This document shows positions 1-8,427 of a stretch of 37,905 nucleotides of DNA, piece after piece. The DNA lies in the NCBI GenBank assembly GCA_002499445.1, contig DALS01000018.1, positions 1-37,905 of the forward strand. The letters run 5' to 3'. Within the stretch, counting starts at the first letter, position 1; each line of letters starts with the position of its first letter. This DNA is from Methanosarcina sp. UBA293 (lineage in GTDB: Archaea; Halobacteriota; Methanosarcinia; Methanosarcinales; Methanosarcinaceae). The notes beneath the pieces were generated by a model that was given only the letters and a program-made list of their open reading frames with translations, did no database searches and was not told where the DNA came from. The translations under genes were made by a program, and so were the position numbers.

Positions 1-47
1 AATTAATGAGGGAGCACCAAAAAATAATAAAAGCAAATAATAAAAAC

Positions 48-125
48 AGAAAATGAAAAAAAGGCAGGAAAGGAAAGAAAAAAAATGGAAAAGCAGGCAG
101 AAGGAAAAAGAAAGAAAAAAATCCA
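48..125 (-). terminator. Pyrimidine-rich tract, likely terminator of the UbiA-type gene
   Basis: On the plus strand this stretch is almost pure A and G. Read on the minus strand it is a long T/C-rich run starting about 20 nt after the stop of the prenyltransferase gene. Archaeal transcription commonly ends at U-rich tracts without a strong hairpin, so this is the natural place for that transcript to end. No gene was seen in the first 145 bases. Confidence 0.5.
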
Positions 126-145
126 ACTCAGTATAATCAAAAATC

Positions 146-1039
146 TCAGTATATAAAATCAAGAACAATTGAAACTGCATAGATAATCAATGTTACATGG
201 AAAAAGGGAAGTACCTTCAAGCCGGCTGTGGGACTTTTTTCTTTCCAGAGATAGAGGTTTGACCCTGTGAGAAGTACAAACCCTACGAAAAAGCCGTAAA
301 GCGCCATATTTCCAAGTTCCCTTAGAAAGAAAACAGCTGCAAGGAAATGCAGAACTGTAAAACCTGTAATCCAGTACATGGTTCCTTTTTCGCCATAAAG
401 TACAGTTATGGACTTCATGCCTCTTGCCAGGTCATTTTTCAGGTCTATAAAATCGTTCAATCCCAAGTGTGCCATTGTCCAAGGATAGAAAAAGATCATA
501 TAAAGCAGCATGGTCATGTCTGGCTGCCCGTAACAGAGATAACCTGCCGCCGGAAAAAGTGTAAAGTCGGTTCTGCCCAAAAGTTGCGCAATCGGATACT
601 TCTGGTCTCTTTTTTTTACCTGGTAAAAAGCTTCAATACTGTAAGAGTACAGCATGATTGCAAACACATATAAGGAATTAGGATAGGGAAGTGTAAGAGT
701 CAAGGCTGAAATAGCTATTACAAGCAGGATAAACAACGAGAAGGCGTTTTTTGAAGAAATTTTTCCTGAAGGAATAGGTCTCTCTTTAAAAGGCCTCCAG
801 TATCCTGTAAGCGTATTCTCTACATCAAGTCTATCTCTATTCCTGTCCACATAATCATTAAGTATAAGACCGGCCTCGAACCCAAGTAGACCAATCAGAG
901 CCACCTTAATCGTCAATATCCAGGAAAAGCCGCCATAATTTGCAAAAGCAAGCATCAATCCAGAGCAGGAAATCAGAGGCCAGGCAGGAAGAAAATGAGC
1001 ACGCATGAGGTTAAGATAAGCTCTTAGGGATTCTGTCAT
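146..1039 (-). CDS. UbiA-family prenyltransferase
   Basis: A 297-residue polytopic membrane protein. Two Asp-rich motifs define the UbiA superfamily: NDYVDRNRD at about residues 61-69 and NDFIDLKND at about 195-203, which bind Mg2+ and the prenyl diphosphate. The rest is about eight hydrophobic helices. Family members attach an isoprenoid chain to an aromatic or glycerol-phosphate acceptor; in methanogens the choices include methanophenazine synthesis and archaeal ether lipid synthesis (DGGGP synthase). Which acceptor is used cannot be read from the sequence. The ATG is preceded by TTGAGGG at good spacing. The gene stands alone, divergent from nothing close by, with about 280 bp of AT-rich DNA before the next gene. 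Confidence 0.88.
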   Translation of the reverse strand: MTESLRAYLNLMRAHFLPAWPLISCSGLMLAFANYGGFSWILTIKVALIGLLGFEAGLILNDYVDRNRDRLDVENTLTGYWRPFKERPIPSGKISSKNAFSLFILLVIAISALTLTLPYPNSLYVFAIMLYSYSIEAFYQVKKRDQKYPIAQLLGRTDFTLFPAAGYLCYGQPDMTMLLYMIFFYPWTMAHLGLNDFIDLKNDLARGMKSITVLYGEKGTMYWITGFTVLHFLAAVFFLRELGNMALYGFFVGFVLLTGSNLYLWKEKSPTAGLKVLPFFHVTLIIYAVSIVLDFIY

Positions 1040-1249
1040 TTTTTGCCCTCAATAATAAACCCTTATCAATCTAAAATTAAGCTAGTTATGGCGTCGAAAC
1101 TGCTTGAAAAAGTCGTATATATAAGCTTATCTAATATTTTTTTAAACTTTCTCTGATAGCAGTGAGAAAAAAATCAGAATTACTAAGTTTAAATGTTTAT
1201 AGAAGTTTTCGAATCCAGGATATGCAAAACCAGAGTAAATTTACATCTT

Positions 1250-1292
1250 CCTATTTTAAAAAACAAAAATCGTAGCCTTTTAAAAAGGCTAC
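1250..1292 (-). terminator. Intrinsic terminator of the acidic lipoprotein gene
   Basis: A perfect inverted repeat with arms GTAGCCTTTT (1272-1281) and AAAAGGCTAC (1283-1292) lies 30 nt after the stop of the lipoprotein gene. On the minus strand it is followed by a T-rich run. This is a hairpin plus U-tract arrangement. Confidence 0.7.
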
Positions 1293-1321
1293 TTAGGTAA
1301 TTCCTTCTTTATACTGCTAAA

Positions 1322-1696
1322 TTAAACAGTTGTTTCAGCGGCTTCTTCGTCAGCTACTTCTTCGTCAGCAGCTTCTTCATCAGCAGCTTCTTCATCAGCT
1401 ACTTCTTCGTCAGCTACTTCTTCGTCAGCTACTTCTTCGTCAGCTACTTCTTCGTCAGCTACTTCTTCGTCAGCAGCTTCTTCGTCAACAGCTTCTTCGT
1501 CAGCGGCTTCTTCATCAACGACTTCTTCGTCAGTGACTTCTTCGTCAGCAGGTTCTTCAGCTATTGCGGGTTCATCAGTCACTTCTTCTGCGGCTACATC
1601 ATCTGTCTCATTATCAGCTGAATCAGCACAGCCGGCTGCAAAGACAACAGTAGCAATAACAAGGAGCATTGCCATAATCTTTAACATTTTTTTCAT
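1322..1696 (-). CDS. Acidic pentapeptide-repeat lipoprotein
   Basis: A 124-residue exported protein. Residues 1-22 form a signal peptide with a basic start and a hydrophobic core, ending in AAGC, a lipobox with Cys23 as the predicted lipidated residue. From about residue 49 to 118 the protein is 14 tandem five-residue units of the form xxDEE, mostly VADEE or AADEE. The mature chain is almost only Asp, Glu, Ala and Val, so it must be strongly negative and probably extended. It could bind cations or form an acidic surface layer, but that is inference. The ATG follows AGAGGTAT at good spacing, and a hairpin terminator follows the stop. I do not recognise a named family. Confidence 0.8.
   Translation of the reverse strand: MKKMLKIMAMLLVIATVVFAAGCADSADNETDDVAAEEVTDEPAIAEEPADEEVTDEEVVDEEAADEEAVDEEAADEEVADEEVADEEVADEEVADEEVADEEAADEEAADEEVADEEAAETTV
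1343..1552 (-). repeat. 15-bp coding tandem repeat (14 units)
   Basis: Fourteen units of 15 bp encode the xxDEE pentapeptides of the lipoprotein. The central copies are nearly identical at the DNA level; the outer ones have drifted by a few bases. Because the unit is a multiple of three, gain or loss of copies changes protein length without breaking the frame. Confidence 0.9.
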
Positions 1697-2092
1697 TAAT
1701 AATACCTCTAAAGTTCTCTTCCTTTTTTACACCCAGCTCATATAAAATTATGAGATTTTCATATGAGATATTTATGCATGACCAGCCAATAACATTAAAA
1801 CTTTTCGATTTGATAAAGTTATAATAACACAAAACAGCAAGTATTATGTGAATATATAGGATTTTCAGTCCATATTTGAGCAAATATTATTTATAATTAT
1901 AATTATTGTTTATTTTTTAATATAGTACTCTAAATAAATCTTGCCAAGAGAACAAATATGAAAGGAATAAAAAGAAGAGTCATTTGGCGAGAGAAAAATA
2001 TTTAAATATGGTATAATATCCCTCCGTTGAGAAAGCGCAAACCTTTAAACATTTAGTTTGAAAAAATATAAAAGCAATTTGAGGATAAAATA

Positions 2093-2695
2093 CTGAAAAG
2101 TTATAAAACGGTTAAATGTTGTGGCAAAGCTCGAAAGGAATTCAAAAAATCCCTGTTCATAGGCTATGTTAAGCCTGTAGAAAATGAAGATGAGGCAAAA
2201 GCTTTTATAAAAAGGATAAAAGAATTACATCGAGATGCAACCCATAATGTTTCTGCTTATTTTGTAAAGGAAAAAAGTTCTTTTGTTCTCAAATATGATG
2301 ATGACGGGGAGCCTGCGGGCAGTTCAGGAAGGCCTATTTTTAAAATACTCGAATCAAAAGAAATCCTAAATACAGTTATAGTCGTTACCCGGTATTTTGG
2401 AGGAATAAAACTGGGTTTCGGGGGACTCTCACGAGCATACCGGGATACGGCACTTTCCGCGATTGAAAAGGCAGGAATTATTGAGGTCTTCGAACAGGTC
2501 AGATTAAGAATAAGCCTGGAATATGCAGAAAGCCAGAAAGTAAGAAATCTAATAGAAAAATACGGAGTAATCCAGGAAGAAATATACTTGGATAATGTAG
2601 AATTCATTCTCTTTGTAAAAGAGGAGTTTGAAGCTGAGTTCGTTAAAAAATTGAGGAATCAAACAAAAAATAAGGTCGAGATTGAAAAAATTTAA
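2093..2695 (+). CDS. IMPACT/YigZ family protein (UPF0029), CTG start proposed
   Basis: A 200-residue protein with clear IMPACT-family signatures: KSLFIGYV near the N-terminus, ATHNVSAY, the DDDGEPAGSSGRP segment, and VVTRYFGGIKLGFGGLSRAY. Family members are small two-domain proteins; eukaryotic IMPACT modulates the GCN2 response and bacterial YigZ has no firm function. The reading frame opens after a TAA at 2069-2071 and holds no ATG, GTG or TTG before the conserved region. CTG at 2093 lies 8 nt after GAGG (2081-2084) and puts the first residue where the family usually starts. ATA at 2090 is a less likely alternative. The C-terminal region and stop are intact, so this does not look like a pseudogene. 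Confidence 0.85.
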   Translation: MKSYKTVKCCGKARKEFKKSLFIGYVKPVENEDEAKAFIKRIKELHRDATHNVSAYFVKEKSSFVLKYDDDGEPAGSSGRPIFKILESKEILNTVIVVTRYFGGIKLGFGGLSRAYRDTALSAIEKAGIIEVFEQVRLRISLEYAESQKVRNLIEKYGVIQEEIYLDNVEFILFVKEEFEAEFVKKLRNQTKNKVEIEKI

Positions 2696-2778
2696 TTGAA
2701 CCAAAAAGCTAGTTCTATAAACTTCAAACTTTATTCTATGATTTTTCCAATTATAGAATTCTGTGATTTTCCAGTAGA

Positions 2779-2788
2779 TATATAAATA
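2779..2788 (+). promoter_or_regulatory. TATA-like box A, probable leaderless promoter
   Basis: TATATAAATA lies about 25 nt upstream of the ATG at 2810. No ribosome binding site separates the two, so the predicted transcription start nearly coincides with the start codon, as in leaderless archaeal mRNAs. Confidence 0.5.
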
Positions 2789-2809
2789 CCACAGGTATAT
2801 TTATCTCAA

Positions 2810-3715
2810 ATGTTCCTGAAGGGCAAAAAACCGCATCTGGCAGTAGTTATAGGCTGCATATTTTACGGTATGAATGGGCTTTTCATTGACCGTATTCATG
2901 ATATGGCTATTGCTCCCATAATATTTTACAGGCTGCTTTTCGGCTTACTGTTCCTTTTTACCTATATAATTGTCAGAGGAAGGACTTCAGACCTGAAATT
3001 GAAGAAAAAAAGAGGAAGCCTTCTCCTACAGGGAGGGCTTGTTGTCGCGTGCATGCTGCTTTACTTTATCTGCCTGAAAAGTACCTGTGTTTCTATTGCT
3101 ATCCTGTTACAGTATACAGCCCCCTTTTACGTAATGCTTGCTTCTCCTCTAATCCTGAATGAGAAAATCGGGAAGGAAAGTATAACTGCTCTTTTTGTAG
3201 CAATTACAGGCGTATTCCTTATAGTAAGGCCGGAAAGCCTCTCTGGAATTGAACTTACAGGCTCCTATATGCTTGGCATTGCAGCTGGATTGCTCTCAGG
3301 AGTGATCTTTGCAGCATTGATTATGAACGTAAAAATCCTGAAAACCGAATACTCAGAGCTTGCAATAATGTTCTGGCCTATGGGGATAGCCCTGTTGCTT
3401 CTAAGCCCCTTTGCATTCAAGGTTTCTCCTGATATTCTTTATAGCAACCTGAGAGTCCTTGTAGCCTTTGGGATAATATCTATAGGTCTTGGAGAGATAT
3501 TTACGGTTCTCGGACTTGCCAATCTCAAAGCTCAGACAGGCAGCCTTCTTGCTCTGATAGAACCTGTCAGCGGGGTATTTTTTGATATAGCTGTGCTAGG
3601 AATTGGATTATCGTCCGAGGCGCTTGCAGGTTGTACCCTTATACTGGCTTCTGCCACATTCATAAGTCTCAAAGGCTCAGAAAATATAAAGAAAAGAGAA
3701 AAAACCCTTTTTTAA
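2810..3715 (+). CDS. EamA/DMT-family transporter
   Basis: A 301-residue protein with about ten hydrophobic helices arranged as two similar halves, the usual layout of the drug/metabolite transporter superfamily (EamA repeats). The first half has the IFYRLLFG segment and the second half ends with a short basic tail (KKREK). Members move amino acids, nucleotide derivatives or other small metabolites; the substrate cannot be called. There is no Shine-Dalgarno sequence before the ATG, and a TATA-like box sits about 25 nt upstream, so a leaderless transcript is likely. The gene is convergent with the MtaA-like gene, 80 bp away. Confidence 0.87.
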   Translation: MFLKGKKPHLAVVIGCIFYGMNGLFIDRIHDMAIAPIIFYRLLFGLLFLFTYIIVRGRTSDLKLKKKRGSLLLQGGLVVACMLLYFICLKSTCVSIAILLQYTAPFYVMLASPLILNEKIGKESITALFVAITGVFLIVRPESLSGIELTGSYMLGIAAGLLSGVIFAALIMNVKILKTEYSELAIMFWPMGIALLLLSPFAFKVSPDILYSNLRVLVAFGIISIGLGEIFTVLGLANLKAQTGSLLALIEPVSGVFFDIAVLGIGLSSEALAGCTLILASATFISLKGSENIKKREKTLF

Positions 3716-3796
3716 GGAGACTTCCAGGACATCCTCTTTTAAGGACCCCTACCAAAATATAAGAGGCCTAAGAGAAGCTTAAAGAAAATCACTAAA

Positions 3797-4822
3797 TTAC
3801 TGTGAGAAATAGTTATCTCTTGCCCTGACAAGCGCTTTTATATTCTCAAGTGGAGTCTGGGGAGCAAGCCCACAGCCGGGTGCAAGGATATCAATTCCGT
3901 CTTCAAGGCAGGCAGTCGCTTCAATAAGAACCGCATCAGTTCCCTTTGTCAGCAGGGTATCGGAAGGAGAAACATTTCCTATGAGACGTACCCTATCACC
4001 TATAATCCTTTTTGCGAAACTCACACTTACTTTTTCTTCAATGCTTATCCCCTCAAACCCTGTATCTGCAAGTGGATCAAGAACCGCAGTTGCGTCGCCG
4101 CACATATGAAGAATCTTCAAGCCTTTTACTTTCCTGCAAACTTTCCTGTAGAGTGGAAAGACCGAAGTTTCGAACATCTCAGGGGAGATAATGTCAGGTC
4201 CTGCTTCAGAATCTATAAAGGTTATGGCATGTGCTCCCCTTTCGAGCAGACCATTGGCATATTCTATACAGGCGTCGGTAAGAACTCCCATGAGTTCCTC
4301 AAGAACTTCAGGGTTTGTCACAAACCACATAAGATAGTTTCTCATTCCAGCAAGCATGGAAGCAAGTCCAGCCGGCCCTATAACCCCTGCGACTACTGGA
4401 ACGGTTTCTCCTACTTTTTCATTCAGGATTTCAACTGCATCGAGCATTACCGAGGTACGTCTGCTCTCCAAAAACGAATCCGGAATCGTTATGTTCCTGA
4501 CATCTTCCTTATTCTTGCAGGGAAAATCTGTTACATAAGGTTGTATATCTATACTGCCTTCGTCTACTGTGCAGCCAAAAGTTTCAGCAAGCACGGTAGT
4601 ATCGAAAGGACAGCGCACATTCTCAAATCCTGCAGTTTCATACCCTGCCAGGGCGAGTGCAGCCATTTTTTCAGCGTTGTAATTTGCCTGGGGCCAGTAT
4701 GCTCCAGTCAGTTCCATAAGTTCAACAGTGCCAGTCTGAGTTACCGAACATACAGGAATGATATCTAAAGCCTCTCCTTTCAGTGCCTTTTCAAATCTCT
4801 CTTTCAGGGTAAATTCATTCAT
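3797..4822 (-). CDS. MtaA-like methylcobamide:CoM methyltransferase
   Basis: A protein of the uroporphyrinogen decarboxylase-like methyltransferase family. It keeps the HxC...C zinc site: H239 and C241 in ILHMCGD and C317 in LAPGCGLAP. The N-terminal VCSVTQTGTVELME segment and the C-terminal TPLENIKALVRARD segment resemble MtaA (methanol pathway) more than MtbA (methylamines). Such enzymes pass the methyl group from a methylated corrinoid protein to coenzyme M, which Zn2+ activates. No corrinoid protein (MtaC type) or substrate-specific methylase (MtaB type) lies nearby, so the partner is unknown. I place the start at ATG 4822 because GGTGA precedes it; an in-frame GTG at 4831 would overlap that site. 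Confidence 0.87.
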   Translation of the reverse strand: MNEFTLKERFEKALKGEALDIIPVCSVTQTGTVELMELTGAYWPQANYNAEKMAALALAGYETAGFENVRCPFDTTVLAETFGCTVDEGSIDIQPYVTDFPCKNKEDVRNITIPDSFLESRRTSVMLDAVEILNEKVGETVPVVAGVIGPAGLASMLAGMRNYLMWFVTNPEVLEELMGVLTDACIEYANGLLERGAHAITFIDSEAGPDIISPEMFETSVFPLYRKVCRKVKGLKILHMCGDATAVLDPLADTGFEGISIEEKVSVSFAKRIIGDRVRLIGNVSPSDTLLTKGTDAVLIEATACLEDGIDILAPGCGLAPQTPLENIKALVRARDNYFSQ

Positions 4823-4945
4823 TTTTGTCACCAGAATCCAGTCATTGGCTAAAAGAATGCTTTGGAGAATCTTTTCAGGTTTAATAGTACGCTGATGTTA
4901 TATTGGGGCGATGGTATAAAAACATGTGAATGAAAAAACTTGCAG

Positions 4946-4977
4946 GTGTTAATTAAGATCCGTGTTAATTAAGACCC
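4946..4977. repeat. 16-bp tandem duplication
   Basis: Two adjacent 16-bp units, GTGTTAATTAAGATCC and GTGTTAATTAAGACCC, differ at one base. They lie between two minus-strand genes, 5' of the MtaA-like gene. No gene was found between 4832 and 5134. Confidence 0.8.
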
Positions 4978-5024
4978 AGTTATTGGTATGGATTAAAAAA
5001 TCGGAATCAAGAAAAATGAAAAGC

Positions 5025-5062
<38 letters not shown>

Positions 5063-5134
5063 TAAGAGGAGCGGCTTCTAGTTATCGTTCCAAGTATTCA
5101 AGCATGTTTTAAGTATTCAAGCATTATTCTCTAA

Positions 5135-6913
5135 TTAAGAAACGTTTTCGCGCCAGTTACCAGGGGGTATTGTGATCTCAAACATCGCGCCTGTTCCTTC
5201 AATTCCGGTTTCTTTTATCTCCATGCCTGTAATTGAAAGAATGCCTTTGACTAGAAAAAGGCCAAGTCCTGTATTTCTTCCAACGGATTTTTCAAAAATT
5301 AACTCTTTCATTGCAGGAGGGATCCCTATACCATTGTCTTTTACTTCAATTACAAGACCATCCGCAGCCCTGCGGGAACCAACACAGATTTCAGTTACAT
5401 GCTCCCCATGTGCCCTTGCGTTGTCAAACAGGTTATAAAAGGCTTTTTTAAGCAGAGGATCGGCATATACCTCCAATCCGCTGTCCTCGATAGAAAATTT
5501 AATACCTTGGCTGGAAAAAGGGATAGCTGATTCTTTTGCAACGTTGCTTATGGATTGCCAGGTAGGGGAAACTATTCCGAGTTCCTGGTAGTCTTTTGTG
5601 AAAATAATCTGGCTATGGATTGTCTCTATACTTTTGTTGAGATTTCGTAGATACTTCTCTATTCGAGGATCGTTCTTGGCATCTTCAGGAAGAGTTTCTG
5701 AGATTAACTCGGTGTACCCTGAAAGCACATTAACCTGATTGAGAATATCATGTCTGGTAATGTTGCTCATAAGGTTTATCTTCTTATTCGCCTGTCTCAG
5801 AGCTTCTTGATATTGGTAAGTTTCAGTAATATCGCGAATCATTACCAGTTTACCTTCCGTATTATCTTTTGTCACAAGAGGGCTGACACTGAGTGTGAAG
5901 AATTTTGTTTCCAGATCAATCTTCAAGGAAATTTCTTTGCTGAAAATTCCCTCATTGATCTCACTTTGAGATATTTCTACATCGTTCCCGAAAAGTTGAT
6001 TTAAGGTCCTTCCTATGACCTCATTTTTTGTTTTTCCTGCCAGTTCAAGCGCAGCTTTGTTGATATCTACTATGGAATCTTTAAGGTCTAATACGATATA
6101 TCCGTCACTCATAGACTCTATTACATTTTCTCTCGCAATCGGAATAATATTGAGAAACTCATGCTGCATGACACCCCAGAAAAGAATCAAACCTGTAACT
6201 ATAAATATAAAAGGAGTCGGATCAAGGAATGCAAAAGGACCCATATTTGCTACATGGAGAATATTTCCCGATACTGGAATACAGGCAGCTGTGAGAGCAA
6301 TTGCTGCCTGTGCTCTGTAGGGTGCAGTTAGATTGACAAACTGCTTGAAGATAAAAAAAATACCAAATATAATTAAAATAAATGAATAAATATAAAATGC
6401 CCAGAAAAAAGGCCCATGTATGAGCACAAGAAGAGGGAAACCCCCTGAGTTGTCTAGGTAATAACTTATAAAATGCATTTTGTGAAAGCTATTTGTAAGC
6501 ATTGAAAAAATTGCGAGTAAAGGAAGTACGAAAAAAGCTTTCTCATACTTTCTCAAGAATTGATTATATACCCCTGAGTATTCAGCTGCGAATAGGAACC
6601 AAGCTACTGGAGCAAAGGCAATCCCGATATACTCGAGACGAGCAAAGAAATATTTTAGCTCAATGTCTGTGAGTCCGACCTCAAAAGCATAATTCACAGA
6701 CCAGAGAGACATACTTAACATAATAAATATGAAATATCTTGAGAAATATAACCTGCGGTAGTTGAGGGCTCTGTATGCTTTGATTGCAAGCAATGTCGAT
6801 ATAAGTCCTGAAAATATTAGTGCTCCCATATAGGGATATGCAGCATTGTGAATTTGCAGGGAGATAAGATTTCCTTCCTTTTTAATTAGCATTAGGCGAA
6901 TAAGAATAGCCAA
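5135..6913 (-). CDS. 7TM-PAS sensor histidine kinase
   Basis: Domains in order: an N-terminal seven-helix membrane region (about residues 25-250) of the 7TM sensor type found in archaeal kinases, a PAS domain (about 260-375), a dimerisation/phosphoacceptor helix with His388 in NITRHDILNQ, and an ATPase domain. The N box is FDNARAHG (about 496), G1 is DNGIGIP (about 526) and G2 is GLGLFLVKG (about 549). It should autophosphorylate in response to a membrane or PAS-sensed signal. No response regulator is encoded nearby, so the kinase is an orphan. The start is uncertain: the longest frame begins at TTG 6913 without a ribosome site, ATG 6892 also lacks one, and GGAAGG sits further in. A TATA-like stretch lies near 6962-6977. 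Confidence 0.88.
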   Translation of the reverse strand: MAILIRLMLIKKEGNLISLQIHNAAYPYMGALIFSGLISTLLAIKAYRALNYRRLYFSRYFIFIMLSMSLWSVNYAFEVGLTDIELKYFFARLEYIGIAFAPVAWFLFAAEYSGVYNQFLRKYEKAFFVLPLLAIFSMLTNSFHKMHFISYYLDNSGGFPLLVLIHGPFFWAFYIYSFILIIFGIFFIFKQFVNLTAPYRAQAAIALTAACIPVSGNILHVANMGPFAFLDPTPFIFIVTGLILFWGVMQHEFLNIIPIARENVIESMSDGYIVLDLKDSIVDINKAALELAGKTKNEVIGRTLNQLFGNDVEISQSEINEGIFSKEISLKIDLETKFFTLSVSPLVTKDNTEGKLVMIRDITETYQYQEALRQANKKINLMSNITRHDILNQVNVLSGYTELISETLPEDAKNDPRIEKYLRNLNKSIETIHSQIIFTKDYQELGIVSPTWQSISNVAKESAIPFSSQGIKFSIEDSGLEVYADPLLKKAFYNLFDNARAHGEHVTEICVGSRRAADGLVIEVKDNGIGIPPAMKELIFEKSVGRNTGLGLFLVKGILSITGMEIKETGIEGTGAMFEITIPPGNWRENVS

Positions 6914-7098
6914 TTAACAGCTTTAAAAATTGAAGTGCGTCATAATAAATTACACAAAGCTTAGATATATAAATTTATGTTTTAAGTTAGGAACTATACA
7001 GAGGTATTTCGACATACTATTAGGTTAAAGCCGATTATATCTGATAAGTTTGGATAAAAATAAATCCGTAATTCTCTGAGAAAATGAAAAAGAATTTC

Positions 7099-8175
7099 TC
7101 AGAGTTCTTCACTACTCTGAGAGAGATTGAGAATTCCAGGTAGTCCGATGTTAAATTTGTATTTCTTAGAACTTGATGCTTCAAGAATCCGCTGTTTTAT
7201 GTAATATAGCGCATTCAGAAGGCTCTCATTGTTTTCAGAATCCATATCTCCTGCATAGGGATGGATATTTTCTTCAAGGGCATTCAGAAGCCTTGGATCA
7301 AGGTCATTTATGAAGTAAGTATCCAGAACCAGAAGGTTTGAAATCTGTTCGTAGAAACCTGAAAGTTCCCGAAGCCAGACCGGAACTCCGTAATCTCTTG
7401 CATACTTTTCCCTGTTAAGGAACTCAAGGTAACTGGAAATAGTATCTATGAGATCTTCGGTTAGCCTGTTATCAGGAAACATGATTGGGAAACGTCTCAT
7501 AACTGCTGGAGCAGTGTAGCCTGAGTACATCATTTCAGACCTACAGAGTGAGGGAAAGAGCCTGGCAATGGAACTATTAAGGACTGCAGTAATGTAAGCA
7601 TACTTACTCGGATCCTTGAGAACAATTCCACACCCATTCTCAAATACATGATTTCCGGTAGTATCGAACGCAGCCTGTAGGTGATAGCCTTCAGTAGCAA
7701 TGATTTTTGGAGTATTAAAGTACTCAAAAAATTTTCCACCTCTTATGTCATAGTCCACAGATTTAAGGGGAGAGTCATCACGGCAGAATCCTCTTTTGAA
7801 TTCCATAATTCTCCCATAAGCCATAGGGAATTTCGTTTTGAGTTCTTCGGGTGGAATTACATTGTATTCTTTCTTTTTTTCCTTACCTGACAACTCATAA
7901 GGCAGCATAAAACGGTAAGGTGAAGAGCGAAATGCAAATTTTTCGGAAAAAGCCCCTGATACATACGGATAGACAAGTTCAGGTTCTATAAATACAGGTT
8001 TACACAGGCCTTCGCAAAGATAATATGAGTCTGAACCTCCTTCTTCAGGAAGGGCAAGTCTGTGAAGCAGACTATTTTTTGTGTTTACACCTCCGAAGAT
8101 GCTCTCGGATACATCTCCAAGTGTAACAGGAATTTCACGTATTTTTTCAACCATTTTGTTTTGTTTAAGAAACAT
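7099..8175 (-). CDS. Stand-alone TaqI-C-like DNA specificity domain protein
   Basis: A 358-residue soluble protein resembling the C-terminal target-recognition region of TaqI/Eco57I-type (type IIG) restriction-modification enzymes. Supporting segments: GGVNTKNSLLHRL near residue 30, FPMAYGRIMEFKRGF near 115-130, PKIIATEGYHLQAAF near 155, and ITAVLNSSIARLFPS near 195. The methyltransferase motifs (NPPY and the SAM-binding loop) and any nuclease motif are absent here and in the flanking DNA. It may be a leftover of a degraded restriction system, or a recognition subunit working with a methylase or nuclease elsewhere. The ATG follows GAAGTGA; ATG 8154 is an alternative. The assignment rests on pattern resemblance, not a search. 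Confidence 0.65.
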   Translation of the reverse strand: MFLKQNKMVEKIREIPVTLGDVSESIFGGVNTKNSLLHRLALPEEGGSDSYYLCEGLCKPVFIEPELVYPYVSGAFSEKFAFRSSPYRFMLPYELSGKEKKKEYNVIPPEELKTKFPMAYGRIMEFKRGFCRDDSPLKSVDYDIRGGKFFEYFNTPKIIATEGYHLQAAFDTTGNHVFENGCGIVLKDPSKYAYITAVLNSSIARLFPSLCRSEMMYSGYTAPAVMRRFPIMFPDNRLTEDLIDTISSYLEFLNREKYARDYGVPVWLRELSGFYEQISNLLVLDTYFINDLDPRLLNALEENIHPYAGDMDSENNESLLNALYYIKQRILEASSSKKYKFNIGLPGILNLSQSSEEL

Positions 8176-8427
8176 CTATTATTTCACTTCTGTAGAGGTA
8201 CGTTGAGAAATATTCTCCTTTTTACATTTTTATTCTTAGGACGCAATCATCTGAGTGGGCTATAACAATTGCATTATTATACTGAATTTAGGACTTTTAG
8301 ACCCCCTTTTAAAAATATCAAGTCCTGAATGAAATCTAGATAGGATCGGATTACCTATGCAGAGAATAATACAATATCATAAGTATATAAATATAATCTC
8401 ACTGATAATATATTATAAATATAAATC

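Noticed and set aside
1330..1536. Leu/Gln-rich plus-strand frame
   Set aside because: It is the antisense reading of the xxDEE repeats.
2257..2607. 116-codon minus-strand open frame
   Set aside because: It is antisense to the IMPACT-family gene, which carries clear family motifs on the plus strand.
4106..4768. 220-codon plus-strand open frame
   Set aside because: It is a shadow of the MtaA-like gene, whose zinc motifs are intact on the other strand.
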